Source: Tragulus kanchil
Lineage: Eukaryota; Chordata; Mammalia; Artiodactyla; Tragulidae
Direction of reading: 5' to 3'
Length of the DNA stretch: 64,000 nt
Assembly (NCBI GenBank): GCA_022376925.1
Contig: JAIOJX010000003.1
Location: forward strand, 34,358,874-34,422,873
In this document: piece by piece, positions 45,386 to 57,065 of the stretch
How positions within the stretch are numbered: position 1 is the stretch's first letter
Layout of the letters: each line of letters starts with the position of its first letter
Made by a program: the position numbers and the translations under genes
Notes under the pieces: generated by a model
Told to the model about the DNA's origin: nothing
The model's database searches: none
The model's input: the letters and a program-made list of their open reading frames with translations, nothing else

Positions 45386-45549
45386 AGCCCTCTGGGGATG
45401 AGCGTCCAGTCCATGGCGGGCTGAGAATAGTTACTTCAACCTGAACATAACTGAGCTGAATTGTCATTCTGTCCTGTCAGTCATGAATTATAGCCCTTAT
45501 CTGCTGCAGGATCACTGGTGATGACTACTTATTTCTCTTTTTCAAAAAA

Positions 45550-46265
45550 ATTGGAATAAAATTGCTTTACAATGATGTGCTCGTTTCTTCTATACAGCGA
45601 AGGGAATCAGCTCTTTGTATACATATGTCCTCTTCCTCTGGCACCGCCCTCCCACCCCCTTTCCATCCCCCCCCCGTCGAGGTCGTCACAGAGCCCCAAG
45701 CTGAGCTCCCCATGCTCTGCGGCAGCTTCCCACTGGCTTTCTATCCCTAGGTAGTGCAGGTGCCATTAGTGGTCAGGAACCCACCCGCCAACGCAGAGAT
45801 GTAAGAGACGGGAGTTCGATTCCTGGATTAGGAAGATCTCCTGGAGGAGGGCATGGCAGCCCACTCCAGTCGTCTTGCCTGGAAAATCCCATGGGCAGAG
45901 GAGCCTGACGGGCTACAGTCCATTGGGCCCCAAAGAGTCAAACACGACTGCAGTGACCTAGCAGGCACACACGCGCTTCTGCACGTCACACGGCAGTGTA
46001 TATCTGTCAAACCCAACCTCGCACTCATCCCACACTCTCCTTCACCACCCCGTCTCCACATGTCCACTCTCCACAGCTGTGTCTGTATTCCTGCCCTGCG
46101 GATAGGCTCATCGGTATCATTTATTTTTTTTAGATTCTACATATATGTATTCATATATTTATACAATGGAATATTGCTCAACAATGAAAAGGAATAACAT
46201 TGCATCATTTGGAGAGATCTGGATGGACCTGGAGTCTGCCATACAGAGTGAAGTAAGTCAGAAAG
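45550..46265 (-). mobile_element. L1 with 5' inversion, interrupted by Bov-tA (copied at about 46688-47397)
   Basis: Antisense 3' UTR at 45550-45756 (GGAATAAAATTGCTTTACAAT ... GAGGTCGTCACAGAGCCC) and 45973-46140. It then switches to sense at about 46150 (ACAATGGAATATTGCTCAAC ... GGATGGACCTGGAGTCTGCC). Same twin-priming pattern as 6298-6730. Confidence 0.75.
45757..45972 (+). mobile_element. Bov-tA SINE nested in L1 (copied at 46889-47104)
   Basis: GGTGCCATTAGTGGTCAGGA head, GAGTTCGATTCCTGGATTAG, and tail AACACGACTGCAGTGACCTA. Confidence 0.88.
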
Positions 46266-48049
46266 ACTATTTACTTTGATAAGAGGCAAGGCAGAGACAG
46301 CCCCACTCTTCCCTGGCATAGATAGGCATCTTTAGGACATGAGTTTTCCTCCTCTTCCCCAAAGGCATAACCCCAACAGATGGATACCCTTGCCCAGATG
46401 AAGAATCAAGTTTCAGGATTCTCTTCCAAGCATACAGTGAGGACTCAATAATTTTGAACAGAACCAATAATACATTCTCAGGGTTTGAAGCTAAAAAATT
46501 CTCAGGGTTCCTTGGATCGTCTCCTTCAGCATGAATTAGAGCCCTCTGGGGATCCACGGGGGTGAGAATAGTTACTTCAACCTGAACATAACTGAGCTGA
46601 ATTGTCATTCTGTCCTGTCAGTCATGAATTATAGCCCTTATCTGCTGCAGGATCACTGGTGATGACTACTTATTTCTCTTTTCAAAAATTGGAATAAAAT
46701 TGCTTTACAATGATGTGCTCGTTTCTTCTATACAGCGAAGGGAATCAGCTCTTTGTATACATATGTCCTCTTCCTCTGGCACCGCCCTCCACCCCTTTCC
46801 ATCCCCCGTCGAGGTCGTCACAGAGCCCCAAGCTGAGCTCCCCATGCTCTGCGGCAGCTTCCCACTGGCTTTCTATCCCTAGGTAGTGCAGGTGCCATTA
46901 GTGGTCAGGAACCCACCCGCCAACGCAGAGATGTAAGAGACGGGAGTTCGATTCCTGGATTAGGAAGATCTCCTGGAGGAGGGCATGGCAGCCCACTCCA
47001 GTCGTCTTGCCTGGAAAATCCCATGGGCAGAGGAGCCTGACGGGCTACAGTCCATTGGGCCCCAAAGAGTCAAACACGACTGCAGTGACCTAGCAGGCAC
47101 ACACGCGCTTCTGCACGTCACACGGCAGTGTATATCTGTCAAACCCAACCTCGCACTCATCCCACACTCTCCTTCACCACCCCGTCTCCACATGTCCACT
47201 CTCCACAGCTGTGTCTGTATTCCTGCCCTGCGGATAGGCTCATCGGTATCATTTATTTTTTTTAGATTCTACATATATGTATTCATATATTTATACAATG
47301 GAATATTGCTCAACAATGAAAAGGAATAACATTGCATCATTTGGAGAGATCTGGATGGACCTGGAGTCTGCCATACAGAGTGAAGTAAGTCAGAAAGACT
47401 ATTTACTTTGATAAGAGGCAAGGCAGAGACAGCCCCACTCTTCCCTGGCATAGATAGGCATCTTTAGGACATGAGTTTTCCTCCTCTTCCCCAAAGGCAT
47501 AACCCCAACAGATGGATACCCTTGCCCAGATGAAGAATCAAGTTTCAGGATTCTCTTCCAAGCATACAGTGAGGACTCAATAATTTTGAACAGAACCAAT
47601 AATACATTCTCAGGGGTTTGAAGCTAAACGTGGAGGTGAAATTTCATCCTGAAGCTTCCCTTCTGGATCCACGTCTCCCCACGTCTTACGGATCCTGGCT
47701 TTCCATTTCTCTCTAGAGTCTACCTCAGAAGTGACTTGTCTTTGGGGGGTTGGGGTGGAAAAGGTACCGTAGATCACACAAAGGTCACCTAAGGCCTCAT
47801 ATTGTTTCCTTACTAAAGCATAAAGATTCAAACCAACTAATTTTAAACTTCAGAATAGCAGCATATGGCCAATTATGCAGAAGTAAAATAAAGACGGCAA
47901 GGCAGATCTAGAAAGAAAAAATGACAATGCAATGGAAACTAGAAAAAATGTGAGACTCAGAAAACAAGAAAGAGGTAGAGAGCATAGATAAGAGCATGGA
48001 CAACTGTGTGCTGAGAAAGATTGTGATCACTAGGCCAGTGAGTTCATTC

Positions 48050-48200
48050 ACCTTTAAAATTTGTTTGTTTTGCTGCTTTAATTTTTTCAGTGTTATTGAT
48101 GTATAACACTGTATTCATTTTAGGCATGCAACATGATGATTTGATATATTGGGAAATGATCACCACAGTAAAAGTTTGGCTTATATCCATCACCCCCAGG
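48050..48200 (-). mobile_element. Old L1 3' UTR, antisense (copied at about 49178-49328)
   Basis: TTATTGATGTATAACACTG, GGCATGCAACATGATGATTTG, GGAAATGATCACCACAGTAA follow the L1M-type antisense order. Confidence 0.65.
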
Positions 48201-48798
48201 GATTTTCTTTCTGACTTTTCTATAACGGAAGTATAGTTGACTTACAAAATGATTTAATTTGCTCCCCACCCAGTCTTTTCCACTGGTAAACAGTAGTGTT
48301 TTCAGTTTTTTGTTTTTGTTTTTTTTCAAAAAAACCCTTGGCTGTGTTTATTTTTTGCTTATTTTTTTAAAAATAGTGTTTCTGATTTCCAATGTGTTAA
48401 TTTCAAATGTACAGCAATATTTTTTCTGGAAGGGCTACTTTTCAATTTATGCTTCAGTTCCTTCACTTGTAAATGTGTGCCTTCTGAAAACTGTTGTGGA
48501 GATTATAAGAAATAATAGGTGAAATTATTTTGGATGGGAACCCTCTTAAAGGTTAGCTGGGTTTTTTTCCCCTCTTGTGGGCAAGTCAATATTCTAAAGA
48601 TGTATCTTCAAAAATTAATCTTTTAATGCCAAATTTAATTTTTAGGTTGAACACAATCACAACAGAGATCCCAGCAGCTTTAGGGCTAGAGATAAATTCA
48701 TGAAACTATTGAATTAACCTAAAAGATTTTTTAAAAAAGAGCAACATTTCCCAAAAGATAAATGACACAAAGGATGCCTTTACTTGTTATAAAGCAAG
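48201..48798. other. AT-rich noncoding DNA (copied at 49329-49928)
   Basis: T-rich stretch at 48299-48370 and unique sequence after it. No gene recognised. The last 360 bp occur three times through duplications M and N. Confidence 0.4.
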
Positions 48799-49563
48799 AC
48801 GTCTCCCACGTCTTACGGATCCTGGCTTTCCATTTCTCTCTAGAGTCTACCTCAGAAGTGACTTGTCTTTGGGGGGTTGGGGTGGAAAAGGTACCGTAGA
48901 TCACACAAAGGTCACCTAAGGCCTCATATTGTTTCCTTACTAAAGCATAAAGATTCAAACCAACTAATTTTAAACTTCAGAATAGCAGCATATGGCCAAT
49001 TATGCAGAAGTAAAATAAAGACGGCAAGGCAGATCTAGAAAGAAAAAATGACAATGCAATGGAAACTAGAAAAAATGTGAGACTCAGAAAACAAGAAAGA
49101 GGTAGAGAGCATAGATAAGAGCATGGACAACTGTGTGCTGAGAAAGATTGTGATCACTAGGCCAGTGAGTTCATTCACCTTTAAAATTTGTTTGTTTTGC
49201 TGCTTTAATTTTTTCAGTGTTATTGATGTATAACACTGTATTCATTTTAGGCATGCAACATGATGATTTGATATATTGGGAAATGATCACCACAGTAAAA
49301 GTTTGGCTTATATCCATCACCCCCAGGGATTTTCTTTCTGACTTTTCTATAACGGAAGTATAGTTGACTTACAAAATGATTTAATTTGCTCCCCACCCAG
49401 TCTTTTTCCACTGGTAAACAGTAGTGTTTTCAGTTTTTTGTTTTTGTTTTTTTTCAAAAAAACCCTTGGCTGTGTTTATTTTTTGCTTATTTTTTTAAAA
49501 ATAGTGTTTCTGATTTCCAATGTGTTAATTTCAAATGTACAGCAATATTTTTTCTGGAAGGGC

Positions 49564-51716
49564 TACTTTTCAATTTATGCTTCAGTTCCTTCACTTGTAA
49601 ATGTGTGCCTTCTGAAAACTGTTGTGGAGATTATAAGAAATAATAGGTGAAATTATTTTGGATGGGAACCCTCTTAAAGGTTAGCTGGGTTTTTTTCCCC
49701 TCTTGTGGGCAAGTCAATATTCTAAAGATGTATCTTCAAAAATTAATCTTTTAATGCCAAATTTAATTTTTAGGTTGAACACAATCACAACAGAGATCCC
49801 AGCAGCTTTAGGGCTAGAGATAAATTCATGAAACTATTGAATTAACCTAAAAGATTTTTTAAAAAAGAGCAACATTTCCCAAAAGATAAATGACACAAAG
49901 GATGCCTTTACTTGTTATAAAGCAAGACTTCATGACAGCAGTAAAAAACCAATGATAGAAAAATTCAGCAAATTGCACTCAGGGTCATTCAACACCTAGA
50001 CCTAGATAGCTTCTCTCACAATAAGGAAGCATCACGTACCAAATGATGTTTAAAAATACCTGTTTGGGAATATCTTGGTGGCCTTTTCGGCCACTATGTA
50101 CCACTTCATTTCTGTACATGAAGACAGAAATACTTTATGAAGTGTGGGAGGGAAGTGAGAAGAGCTAGGAAGGAAGAAGAAAGGTGAAAAAGCAGACTCA
50201 GGTTCCAATATTTTGACGTGAGTAATGTTCCTGGGTCACACTCCCAAATTCACTGAGCCCCTAGGCTTCAGAAGTCATCCGGATGGAAAAGTGACTAGAT
50301 GACACGAGACTCTCTTATTATTTAAATCCTCACACCTTAAAACTGGAAGTTGAACTCTAAGTAGATTTTTTTTCCTGAGCAGCAGAATGGAAAGGATGCT
50401 CTGGTTTGAAGCGGCCATTACCAAAGCAGTATCACCCTGAGGGCAAGAGACAGCCAGTCCAGAGCTTCCCGGGCCACAGGTCCCCACCTTTGTCAACATT
50501 CATGCCTCGTCACTGGTCTGACAATCAGAAGAATTCTCTGTGCTGAAACCACTGACCTAAAAACCATCCCTGTGGACCCGTCATTCAGGTGCTATTCTGA
50601 TGGCTTATGAGCTTCCTAAGCCACTGATTTCCTAAAACCATCCCTGTTGTCTGCCATACTTTTCAATTTATGCTTCAGTTCCTTCACTTGTAAATGTGTG
50701 CCTTCTGAAAACTGTTGTGGAGATTATAAGAAATAATAGGTGAAATTATTTTGGATGGGAACCCTCTTAAAGGTTAGCTGGGTTTTTTTCCCCTCTTGTG
50801 GGCAAGTCAATATTCTAAAGATGTATCTTCAAAAATTAATCTTTTAATGCCAAATTTAATTTTTAGGTTGAACACAATCACAACAGAGATCCCAGCAGCT
50901 TTAGGGCTAGAGATAAATTCATGAAACTATTGAATTAACCTAAAAGATTTTTTAAAAAAGAGCAACATTTCCCAAAAGATAAATGACACAAAGGATGCCT
51001 TTACTTGTTATAAAGCAAGACTTCATGACAGCAGTAAAAAACCAATGATAGAAAAATTCAGCAAATTGCACTCAGGGTCATTCAACACCTAGACCTAGAT
51101 AGCTTCTCTCACAATAAGGAAGCATCACGTACCAAATGATGTTTAAAAATACCTGTTTGGGAATATCTTGGTGGCCTTTTCGGCCACTATGTACCACTTC
51201 ATTTCTGTACATGAAGACAGAAATACTTTATGAAGTGTGGGAGGGAAGTGAGAAGAGCTAGGAAGGAAGAAGAAAGGTGAAAAAGCAGACTCAGGTTCCA
51301 ATATTTTGACGTGAGTAATGTTCCTGGGTCACACTCCCAAATTCACTGAGCCCCTAGGCTTCAGAAGTCATCCGGATGGAAAAGTGACTAGATGACACGA
51401 GACTCTCTTATTATTTAAATCCTCACACCTTAAAACTGGAAGTTGAACTCTAAGTAGATTTTTTTTCCTGAGCAGCAGAATGGAAAGGATGCTCTGGTTT
51501 GAAGCGGCCATTACCAAAGCAGTATCACCCTGAGGGCAAGAGACAGCCAGTCCAGAGCTTCCCGGGCCACAGGTCCCCACCTTTGTCAACATTCATGCCT
51601 CGTCACTGGTCTGACAATCAGAAGAATTCTCTGTGCTGAAACCACTGACCTAAAAACCATCCCTGTGGACCCGTCATTCAGGTGCTATTCTGATGGCTTA
51701 TGAGCTTCCTAAGCCA
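49564..51716. repeat. Tandem direct duplication N, period 1093 bp
   Basis: Bases 49564-50623 recur at 50657-51716, separated by a 33-base filler that ends in TGTTGTCTGCCA, a string that also occurs downstream at 51779. I saw no copy differences. It overlaps duplication M by 365 bp. Confidence 0.94.
49929..50623. other. Unique noncoding DNA (copied at 51022-51716)
   Basis: No repeat recognised. Contains a short inverted pair GGTGGCC...GGCCACT near 50080-50095. The 74-aa minus frame has no known domain. Confidence 0.45.
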
Positions 51717-51928
51717 GTCTTGACACTCTGTGGTCAGCTGGAGACCAGGAGCGTGGTGGTCACTCCAAGGAGCGAGGCTGTTGTCTGCCAGAGCAGGTGC
51801 TTTAATGTTGGCATGTGAACCCCTTATTGCCCAATCTCTTGTGTGTCATTTTTATTTTAAAGATAGAGCTACAAATCTGGATTTTAAAAATGACAAATCT
51901 CTCTCTTCTTCAAATTGTCAATTAATTA

Positions 51929-52192
51929 AAAATATTAGGGGCTTCCCTGGTGGTGCAGTGGGTAAGGACACTGCCTTGCAGTGCAAGGGGCGCCAGTTCG
52001 ATCCCTGACCTGGGAAGATCCCATGTGCCACGGAGCGACTGGACCAATGTGTCCAATTACTGAGCCGGAGCTCTGGAGCGACAGAGGCCACTGTGATGGG
52101 AGGCCCACATGGTCCAAAGAACAGAGATGGATGAAAATAGATAAAAGGAAGAACAATAGAAGTGCCCCCGCCCTCCCCCTCCCCAAAATATT
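51929..52192 (+). mobile_element. CHR-like SINE with 8-bp target-site duplication
   Basis: Element 51937-52184 between AAAATATT at 51929-51936 and 52185-52192. GTTCGATCCC B-box region. An internal deletion of about 30 bp after GAGCTCTGGAGCG relative to the 36273 copy; short C-rich tail with no poly(A). Confidence 0.85.
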
Positions 52193-52277
52193 GAAGACTT
52201 ATGCTAGGCAACTCTGTGAACCAAACAGAACATGCCTGCTGGTCTTATCCAGTCCCCATTCTGTTTTTCTGCATTGG

Positions 52278-52436
52278 GTGTGCAGGCTAAGTCACTTTTG
52301 TCCTGTCTGACTCTTTGAGACCCTATGGACTATAGCCGCCAGGCTCCTCTGCCCATAGGATTCTTTAGGCAAGAACACTGGAGTGAGTTGCCATGCCCTC
52401 CTCCAGGTGACCTTCCCAACCCAGGGATAGAACCTG
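52278..52436 (-). mobile_element. BovA-type SINE, antisense, truncated at its head
   Basis: GGCTAAGTCACTTTTGTCCTG ... CAAGAACACTGGAGTGAGTTG ... CCCAGGGATAGAACC. The reversed tRNA head is replaced at 52441 by the hairpin. Confidence 0.85.
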
Positions 52437-52440
52437 GATA

Positions 52441-52490
52441 GAGATCATTTGGTCCCACCTTTAGGGCATCAGGTGGGACCAAATGGTCTC
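52441..52490. repeat. Near-perfect hairpin: 20-bp arms, 10-nt loop
   Basis: GAGATCATTTGGTCCCACCT at 52441-52460 pairs with AGGTGGGACCAAATGGTCTC at 52471-52490 at 19 of 20 positions, around the loop TTAGGGCATC. It sits exactly where the SINE loses its head and 16 bp before duplication O begins. Could be a short fold-back artefact or a genuine small hairpin. Confidence 0.9.
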
Positions 52491-52505
52491 TTTCCTAAAA
52501 ATAAC

Positions 52506-54660
52506 GTGCCATGATCTGAGAGAGATCAGAGGTATCAAGATGAATAAAACAATTTCTCTGTCTTGATGAAGTTTTATGTCTAGTGCAGGAGACAGACCTT
52601 TAAGAAAGGAAGTCAAAATTCAAGCATGTGGTGCTGATACAGAGAAAAGAATCAAGTGCTGCCTGACCCAGAGGTGGTTTTATCCCAGGGAACTCAAGGG
52701 GGGGGCTCAGTGGAGGAGGTGGCACTCGATCTGGGTGTGCCCTGTGGTTCCCAAACAGAAGGGACTGCAGAAAGAGAGTGTGGTCCAGTCCTGGAGGGAA
52801 AGAGGTCATCTGCGCTGAACCACAAAGTGAAACCTTTTGTGATCAATGACAGATTTCTTAGAGGAGGAAAATGTTTCTTTCCTGAATAAGTGAAAGCAAA
52901 AAGGCAAGAAAACAGTGGATAGAAGAAGTGGACAATGTTTAGGGGTGAGAAACATGCAATGAAAGAGTCTGAAAAGAAAGTGTGAAAGGCTGAGAAACTA
53001 CAAGAAAGAGAATGGTGACCTGAGAGGGGAAATTTAGTAACAGGACATGTGAGCTCATACTGATTTCCAGCAATCCCTGAAAATGCTAGATTACCTGAAA
53101 TTTGATTCCTTGTGGAAGAAGATGAGCAAGATAGTAAATGAAGAGAGACTCAGGCTCAGGCCTTTATTTCTTCCAGTGTAAGGAACTGGTGATCGACATT
53201 TAATACCGATAGAGCTATCTCCTAGGATGTTGACAATAATTAGTGGTGTGCTGCATTCTCTAAGTGCTTAATAAGTTGGTTATAATGTTATTCTATTTCC
53301 CAGGTTGAGCTATTTTGGGGACAAACTTTTCACTTAACGTCCTAATTAAGTAATCCCAATCAGATGTTTGTGGCATCAATCCTTTGGTTGCTCTAGCGGT
53401 GCTCCAGAAGGCATACTATCCTTGACTGGCTCAGCCTGTGTGCTGCACGCTCAGTACACAGAAAAGAAGACATATATGAATAGAGGTTGTTGCTCTATCC
53501 TTACATACAATTAGCTCATAATTATCCTTCAAGGCAAATACGATTACCCTTTTCATTCACACATAAGGTTGAATATTGCCTTAGTTCATTGTGCCATGAT
53601 CTGATAGAGGTATCAAGATGAATAAAACAATTTCTCTGTCTTGATGAAGTTTTATGTCTAGTGCAGGAGACAGACCTTTAAGAAAGGAAGTCAAAATTCA
53701 AGCATGTGGTGCTGATACAGAGAAAAGAATCAAGTGCTGCCTGACCCAGAGGTGGTTTTATCCCAGGGAACTCAAGGGGGGGGCTCAGTGGAGGAGGTGG
53801 CACTCGATCTGGGTGTGCCCTGTGGTTCCCAAACAGAAGGGACTGCAGAAAGAGAGTGTGGTCCAGTCCTGGAGGGAAAGAGGTCATCTGCGCTGAACCA
53901 CAAAGTGAAACCTTTTGTGATCAATGACAGATTTCTTAGAGGAAAATGTTTCTTTCCTGAATAAGTGAAAGCAAAAAGGCAAGAAAACAGTGGATAGAAG
54001 AAGTGGACAATGTTTAGGGGTGAGAAACATGCAATGAAAGAGTCTGAAAAGAAAGTGTGAAAGGCTGAGAAACTACAAGAAAGAGAATGGTGACCTGAGA
54101 GGGAATTCAGTAACAGGACATGTGAGCTCATACTGATTTCCAGCAATCCCTGAAAATGCTAGATTACCTGAAATTTGATTCCTTGTGGAAGAAGATGAGC
54201 AAGATAGTAAATGAAGAGAGACTCAGGCTCAGGCCTTTATTTCTTCCAGTGTAAGGAACTGGTGATCGACATTTAATACCGATAGAGCTATCTCCTAGGA
54301 TGTTGACAATAATTAGTGGTGTGCTGCATTCTCTAAGTGCTTAATAAGTTGGTTATAATGTTATTCTATTTCCCAGGTTGAGCTATTTTGGGGACAAACT
54401 TTTCACTTAACGTCCTAATTAAGTAATCCCAATCAGATGTTTGTGGCATCAATCCTTTGGTTGCTCTAGCGGTGCTCCAGAAGGCATACTATCCTTGACT
54501 GGCTCAGCCTGTGTGCTGCACGCTCAGTACACAGAAAAGAAGACATATATGAATAGAGGTTGTTGCTCTATCCTTACATACAATTAGCTCATAATTATCC
54601 TTCAAGGCAAATACGATTACCCTTTTCATTCCACACATAATTCTTAGGTTGAATATTGCC
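52506..54660. repeat. Tandem direct duplication O, period about 1078-1085 bp
   Basis: Bases 52506-53580 recur at 53591-54660 with the 10-base filler TTAGTTCATT. Copy 2 lacks 7 bp near its start (GAGAGAGATCAGAGG versus GATAGAGG) and 3 bp in GAGGAGGAAAATG, and gains a C and ATTCTT near its end. Confidence 0.93.
52560..53580. other. Unique noncoding DNA (copied in duplication O)
   Basis: No interspersed repeat recognised. Frames of 69-80 aa on both strands overlap and lack domains. Confidence 0.45.
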
Positions 54661-55702
54661 AAGTTGGGACTTGAGTTCCATTTCAAGGCTTCCCTTGATG
54701 CTAATTTTAACCTGAATTCATCTGGATAAAAACATCTATGAGACAAGAAAGGGGCATGCAGTACGATTTTCCCTGAACACCAACTCCTCCAGAAGAGAAA
54801 AAAATGCTAGTGCCCAAGGATGCTATACTGGTCAGGAAGGGCTAAGTTATGTTGTGGCAACAAATAACCCTAAAACCCCAGTGGCATAATATAACAAAAG
54901 TTTGTCTCTGACTCATATTTTATGGGACAAAAGCTTCATTCACTCAGATTTCCCTGATCACAGCAGCAAGAGAAAGTGTATGTAGAGAATTCTGCACCAT
55001 CTCTTAAAGTTTCTGTCCACAGATCATCCAATCATTTATATTTCACTGGGTAAATCAAATCATACTGACCTAACTTCAAAATGGGCAGGGAAGTGCAACC
55101 CGACAATACACCTAGAAAGAAAGAGGAAATGGAATATTTATGAATAGCTCTAATGGTTATCTTTGGCATAATCCCTGGCAAGAGAAGTATCCCCTTTAGG
55201 TTACTGCAAAGTGTAAGCTAATAGATACTAGGAGATGAGACAGGTCGTTTGATCCTAAGGGTCAGGATTTAACGGGTACAAAAATGAAAAGCTTACGCTT
55301 TTTCTCAAAAGTTTAGAAATCAGTGGCAGAGAGAGAGGGAATGATATGCATAAGTAATCACAATATTTCATCATAATTTCTGGGATGGAAAGAAGCATGG
55401 TGGGATCATGGGAAAGGGGAAAGATCTTAGAGATGCATAGAGGATACAAATGAGATCATTTGCTGATTGACGAGCTCTTGAGCATAAAAGGGACCAATCT
55501 TGGATGAGTCCCAGGCTTCTAGTTTGTTAACTGGATACACATTGATCTGCAGGGTTAAGAGTGACTTTGGGCAGTAGTAAGAAGAATGCATGGACTTTGC
55601 TTAATCCAAATTGTTTTTAAGTACTGAAGAGATTTAAGCAGAGATGCTCACCAACTGTTTAAACTTAGAGGTCTGGCCAGAGAGAGATGTTTGCATTTAG
55701 TG
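54661..55702. other. Noncoding DNA with a probable old mammalian repeat
   Basis: 54835-55100 (GGCAACAAATAACCCTAAAACC ... CAGTGGCATAATATAACAAAAG) has the look of an ancient MER- or LTR-type repeat whose family I cannot name. The rest is unique. Confidence 0.35.
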
Positions 55703-55913
55703 CTTGTTGTTGTTTAGTGGTTAATTCATGTTTGAATTTTGTGCCCTGATGAACTGTAGCCCCTCAGGCTCCTCTGTCCCTGGGATTTCCCAGGCAAAAA
55801 TATTGGAGTGGGTTCCCATGTCTTTCTCCAAGGGATCTTCCTGATCAAGGGATTTAACCCATGTCTCCTATACTGACAAGCAGTTCTTTACCATTGAGCC
55901 ACCTGAGAAGCCC
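55703..55913 (-). mobile_element. Bov-tA SINE, antisense
   Basis: GTTGTTGTTTAGTGGTTAATTC tail start to GAGCCACCTGAGAAGCCC head end. Confidence 0.88.
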
Positions 55914-56040
55914 TATGAGCAACTACTTATCGAGCCACTACTCTCTGATGTACTTTGCAGGAAGTTATGGATACAAAGATGGAAAAACATAATCCCTGCC
56001 ACTCAGGTGTTGCAGCTAGTGCAAACAGAGGACCCACGAG

Positions 56041-56318
56041 GGCTTGCCTGGTGGTCCAGTAAGTAAAGAATATGCCTTGCAGTGCAAGGGGCACTATTTC
56101 GATCCATGGTCTGGGAAGATCCCATGTGCCATGGAGCAGCTGGACTGGTGTGTCTAATTAGGAGCTAGCGCTCTGGAGTGCATGTGCCGGAGCCGGTGCT
56201 CTGCTACAGGACAGGCCTTTACAATGGGAGGCCCATGCAGGCCAAAGAACAAGGATGGACAAAAATAAATAAATGAAAGACCAACGAAAGAGGCCAAAAT
56301 TTAAAAAAAGAAAAAAGG
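56041..56318 (+). mobile_element. CHR-like SINE (3' part copied at 57320-57480)
   Basis: GGCTTGCCTGGTGGTCCAG head, CTGGGAAGATCCCATGTGCC, CAATGGGAGGCCCATGCAGG, A-rich tail. Closer to the 33560 copy (TGTGTCTAATTAGGAGC) than to the 35-36 kb copies. Target-site duplication not clear. Confidence 0.85.
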
Positions 56319-56635
56319 AAAAAAAGACACACAAACAGCTAATTTTCCTGCAAGATGGCCCCTGTTAAAAGAAATGAGCAGACTGCTTTGGGAGACCAGG
56401 AGATCTTCTAAACCAAGTTTAGAAGGTGATGGTGTCATTTAAGGAAATCTTCTGGGAAGTGATGCTTGAACTAAGTGTAGAGAGTTGGCTAGAAACTCTT
56501 CAGGTACAGTTAAGCATGGCAGTACAGAGGTTAGGAGCCTGGCAGGCTATAGTCCATGGGGTTGCAAAGATTCAGATATAATATGACTGAGAGACTGAGC
56601 ACAGATACAGTTTATGTGGTTATCATTTCTGATTT

Positions 56636-57065
56636 AGATTCAGGCTCTCTTCTTCCTTGTGCAAGTCACTTGTGTTAGTTGATCGGTCATGTCCAACTCA
56701 TTGCAACCCCGCAGACTGTACCCTGCCAGGCTCCTCGGTCCATGGGATTTTAAAAGTAAGAATACCGGAGTAGGTTGCCATGCCCTTCTCCAGGGGGTCT
56801 TCCCAACCCAGGGATCGAACCAAAGTCACCTGCATTGTAGGCAGATGCTCTACCATCTGAGCCACCAGGGAAATCCCAAGTCACTTAAACCTCTATTTTC
56901 CTTGGTTTTCCATCTCTAAAATGAAGATAATAATAGTTTTATAATACCTATATTAAAGCACTTCTTAGGATTAAATGCAATAATGGTGCGTATCAAGAGC
57001 AAGGTATTGCCTCAGACATATAGGAAGTGCTCAATAAACATCATTATTATGTTTATTATTTGCAG
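56636..57065 (+). mobile_element. MIR SINE, split by a Bov-tA (copied at about 57798-58227)
   Basis: AAGTCACTTAAACCTCTATTTTCC, CATCTCTAAAATGAAGATAATAATAG, GATTAAATGCAATAATG and AAGTGCTCAATAAACAT follow the MIR order. The 3' half also occurs a third time at 59133-59270. Confidence 0.8.
56662..56886 (-). mobile_element. Bov-tA SINE, antisense, in MIR, 10-bp target-site duplication (copied at 57824-58048)
   Basis: Element 56672-56876 between CAAGTCACTT at 56662-56671 and 56877-56886. Tail GTCATGTCCAACTCATTGC, head end GCCACCAGGGAAATCCC. Confidence 0.92.

Larger units (their letters stand above)
45386..47628. repeat. Tandem direct duplication L, period about 1132-1154 bp
   Basis: Bases 45386-46495 recur at 46540-47628, separated by a 44-base filler (46496-46539), the longest in the series. 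Copy 2 is shorter by a 13-base gap at the start and by shorter A, C and CCC runs, for example the C-run near 45669 versus 46805. Confidence 0.92.
47671..49928. repeat. Tandem direct duplication M, period 1127 bp
   Basis: Bases 47671-48798 recur at 48799-49928, meeting at AC microhomology. Differences seen are one C in CGTCTCCCCACG, one T in the CAGTCTTTTCC run, and little else. Confidence 0.94.

Noticed and set aside
44992..45444. 150-codon plus-strand frame
   Set aside because: Fully overlapped by a 109-codon minus frame; no domain, signal peptide or gene context.
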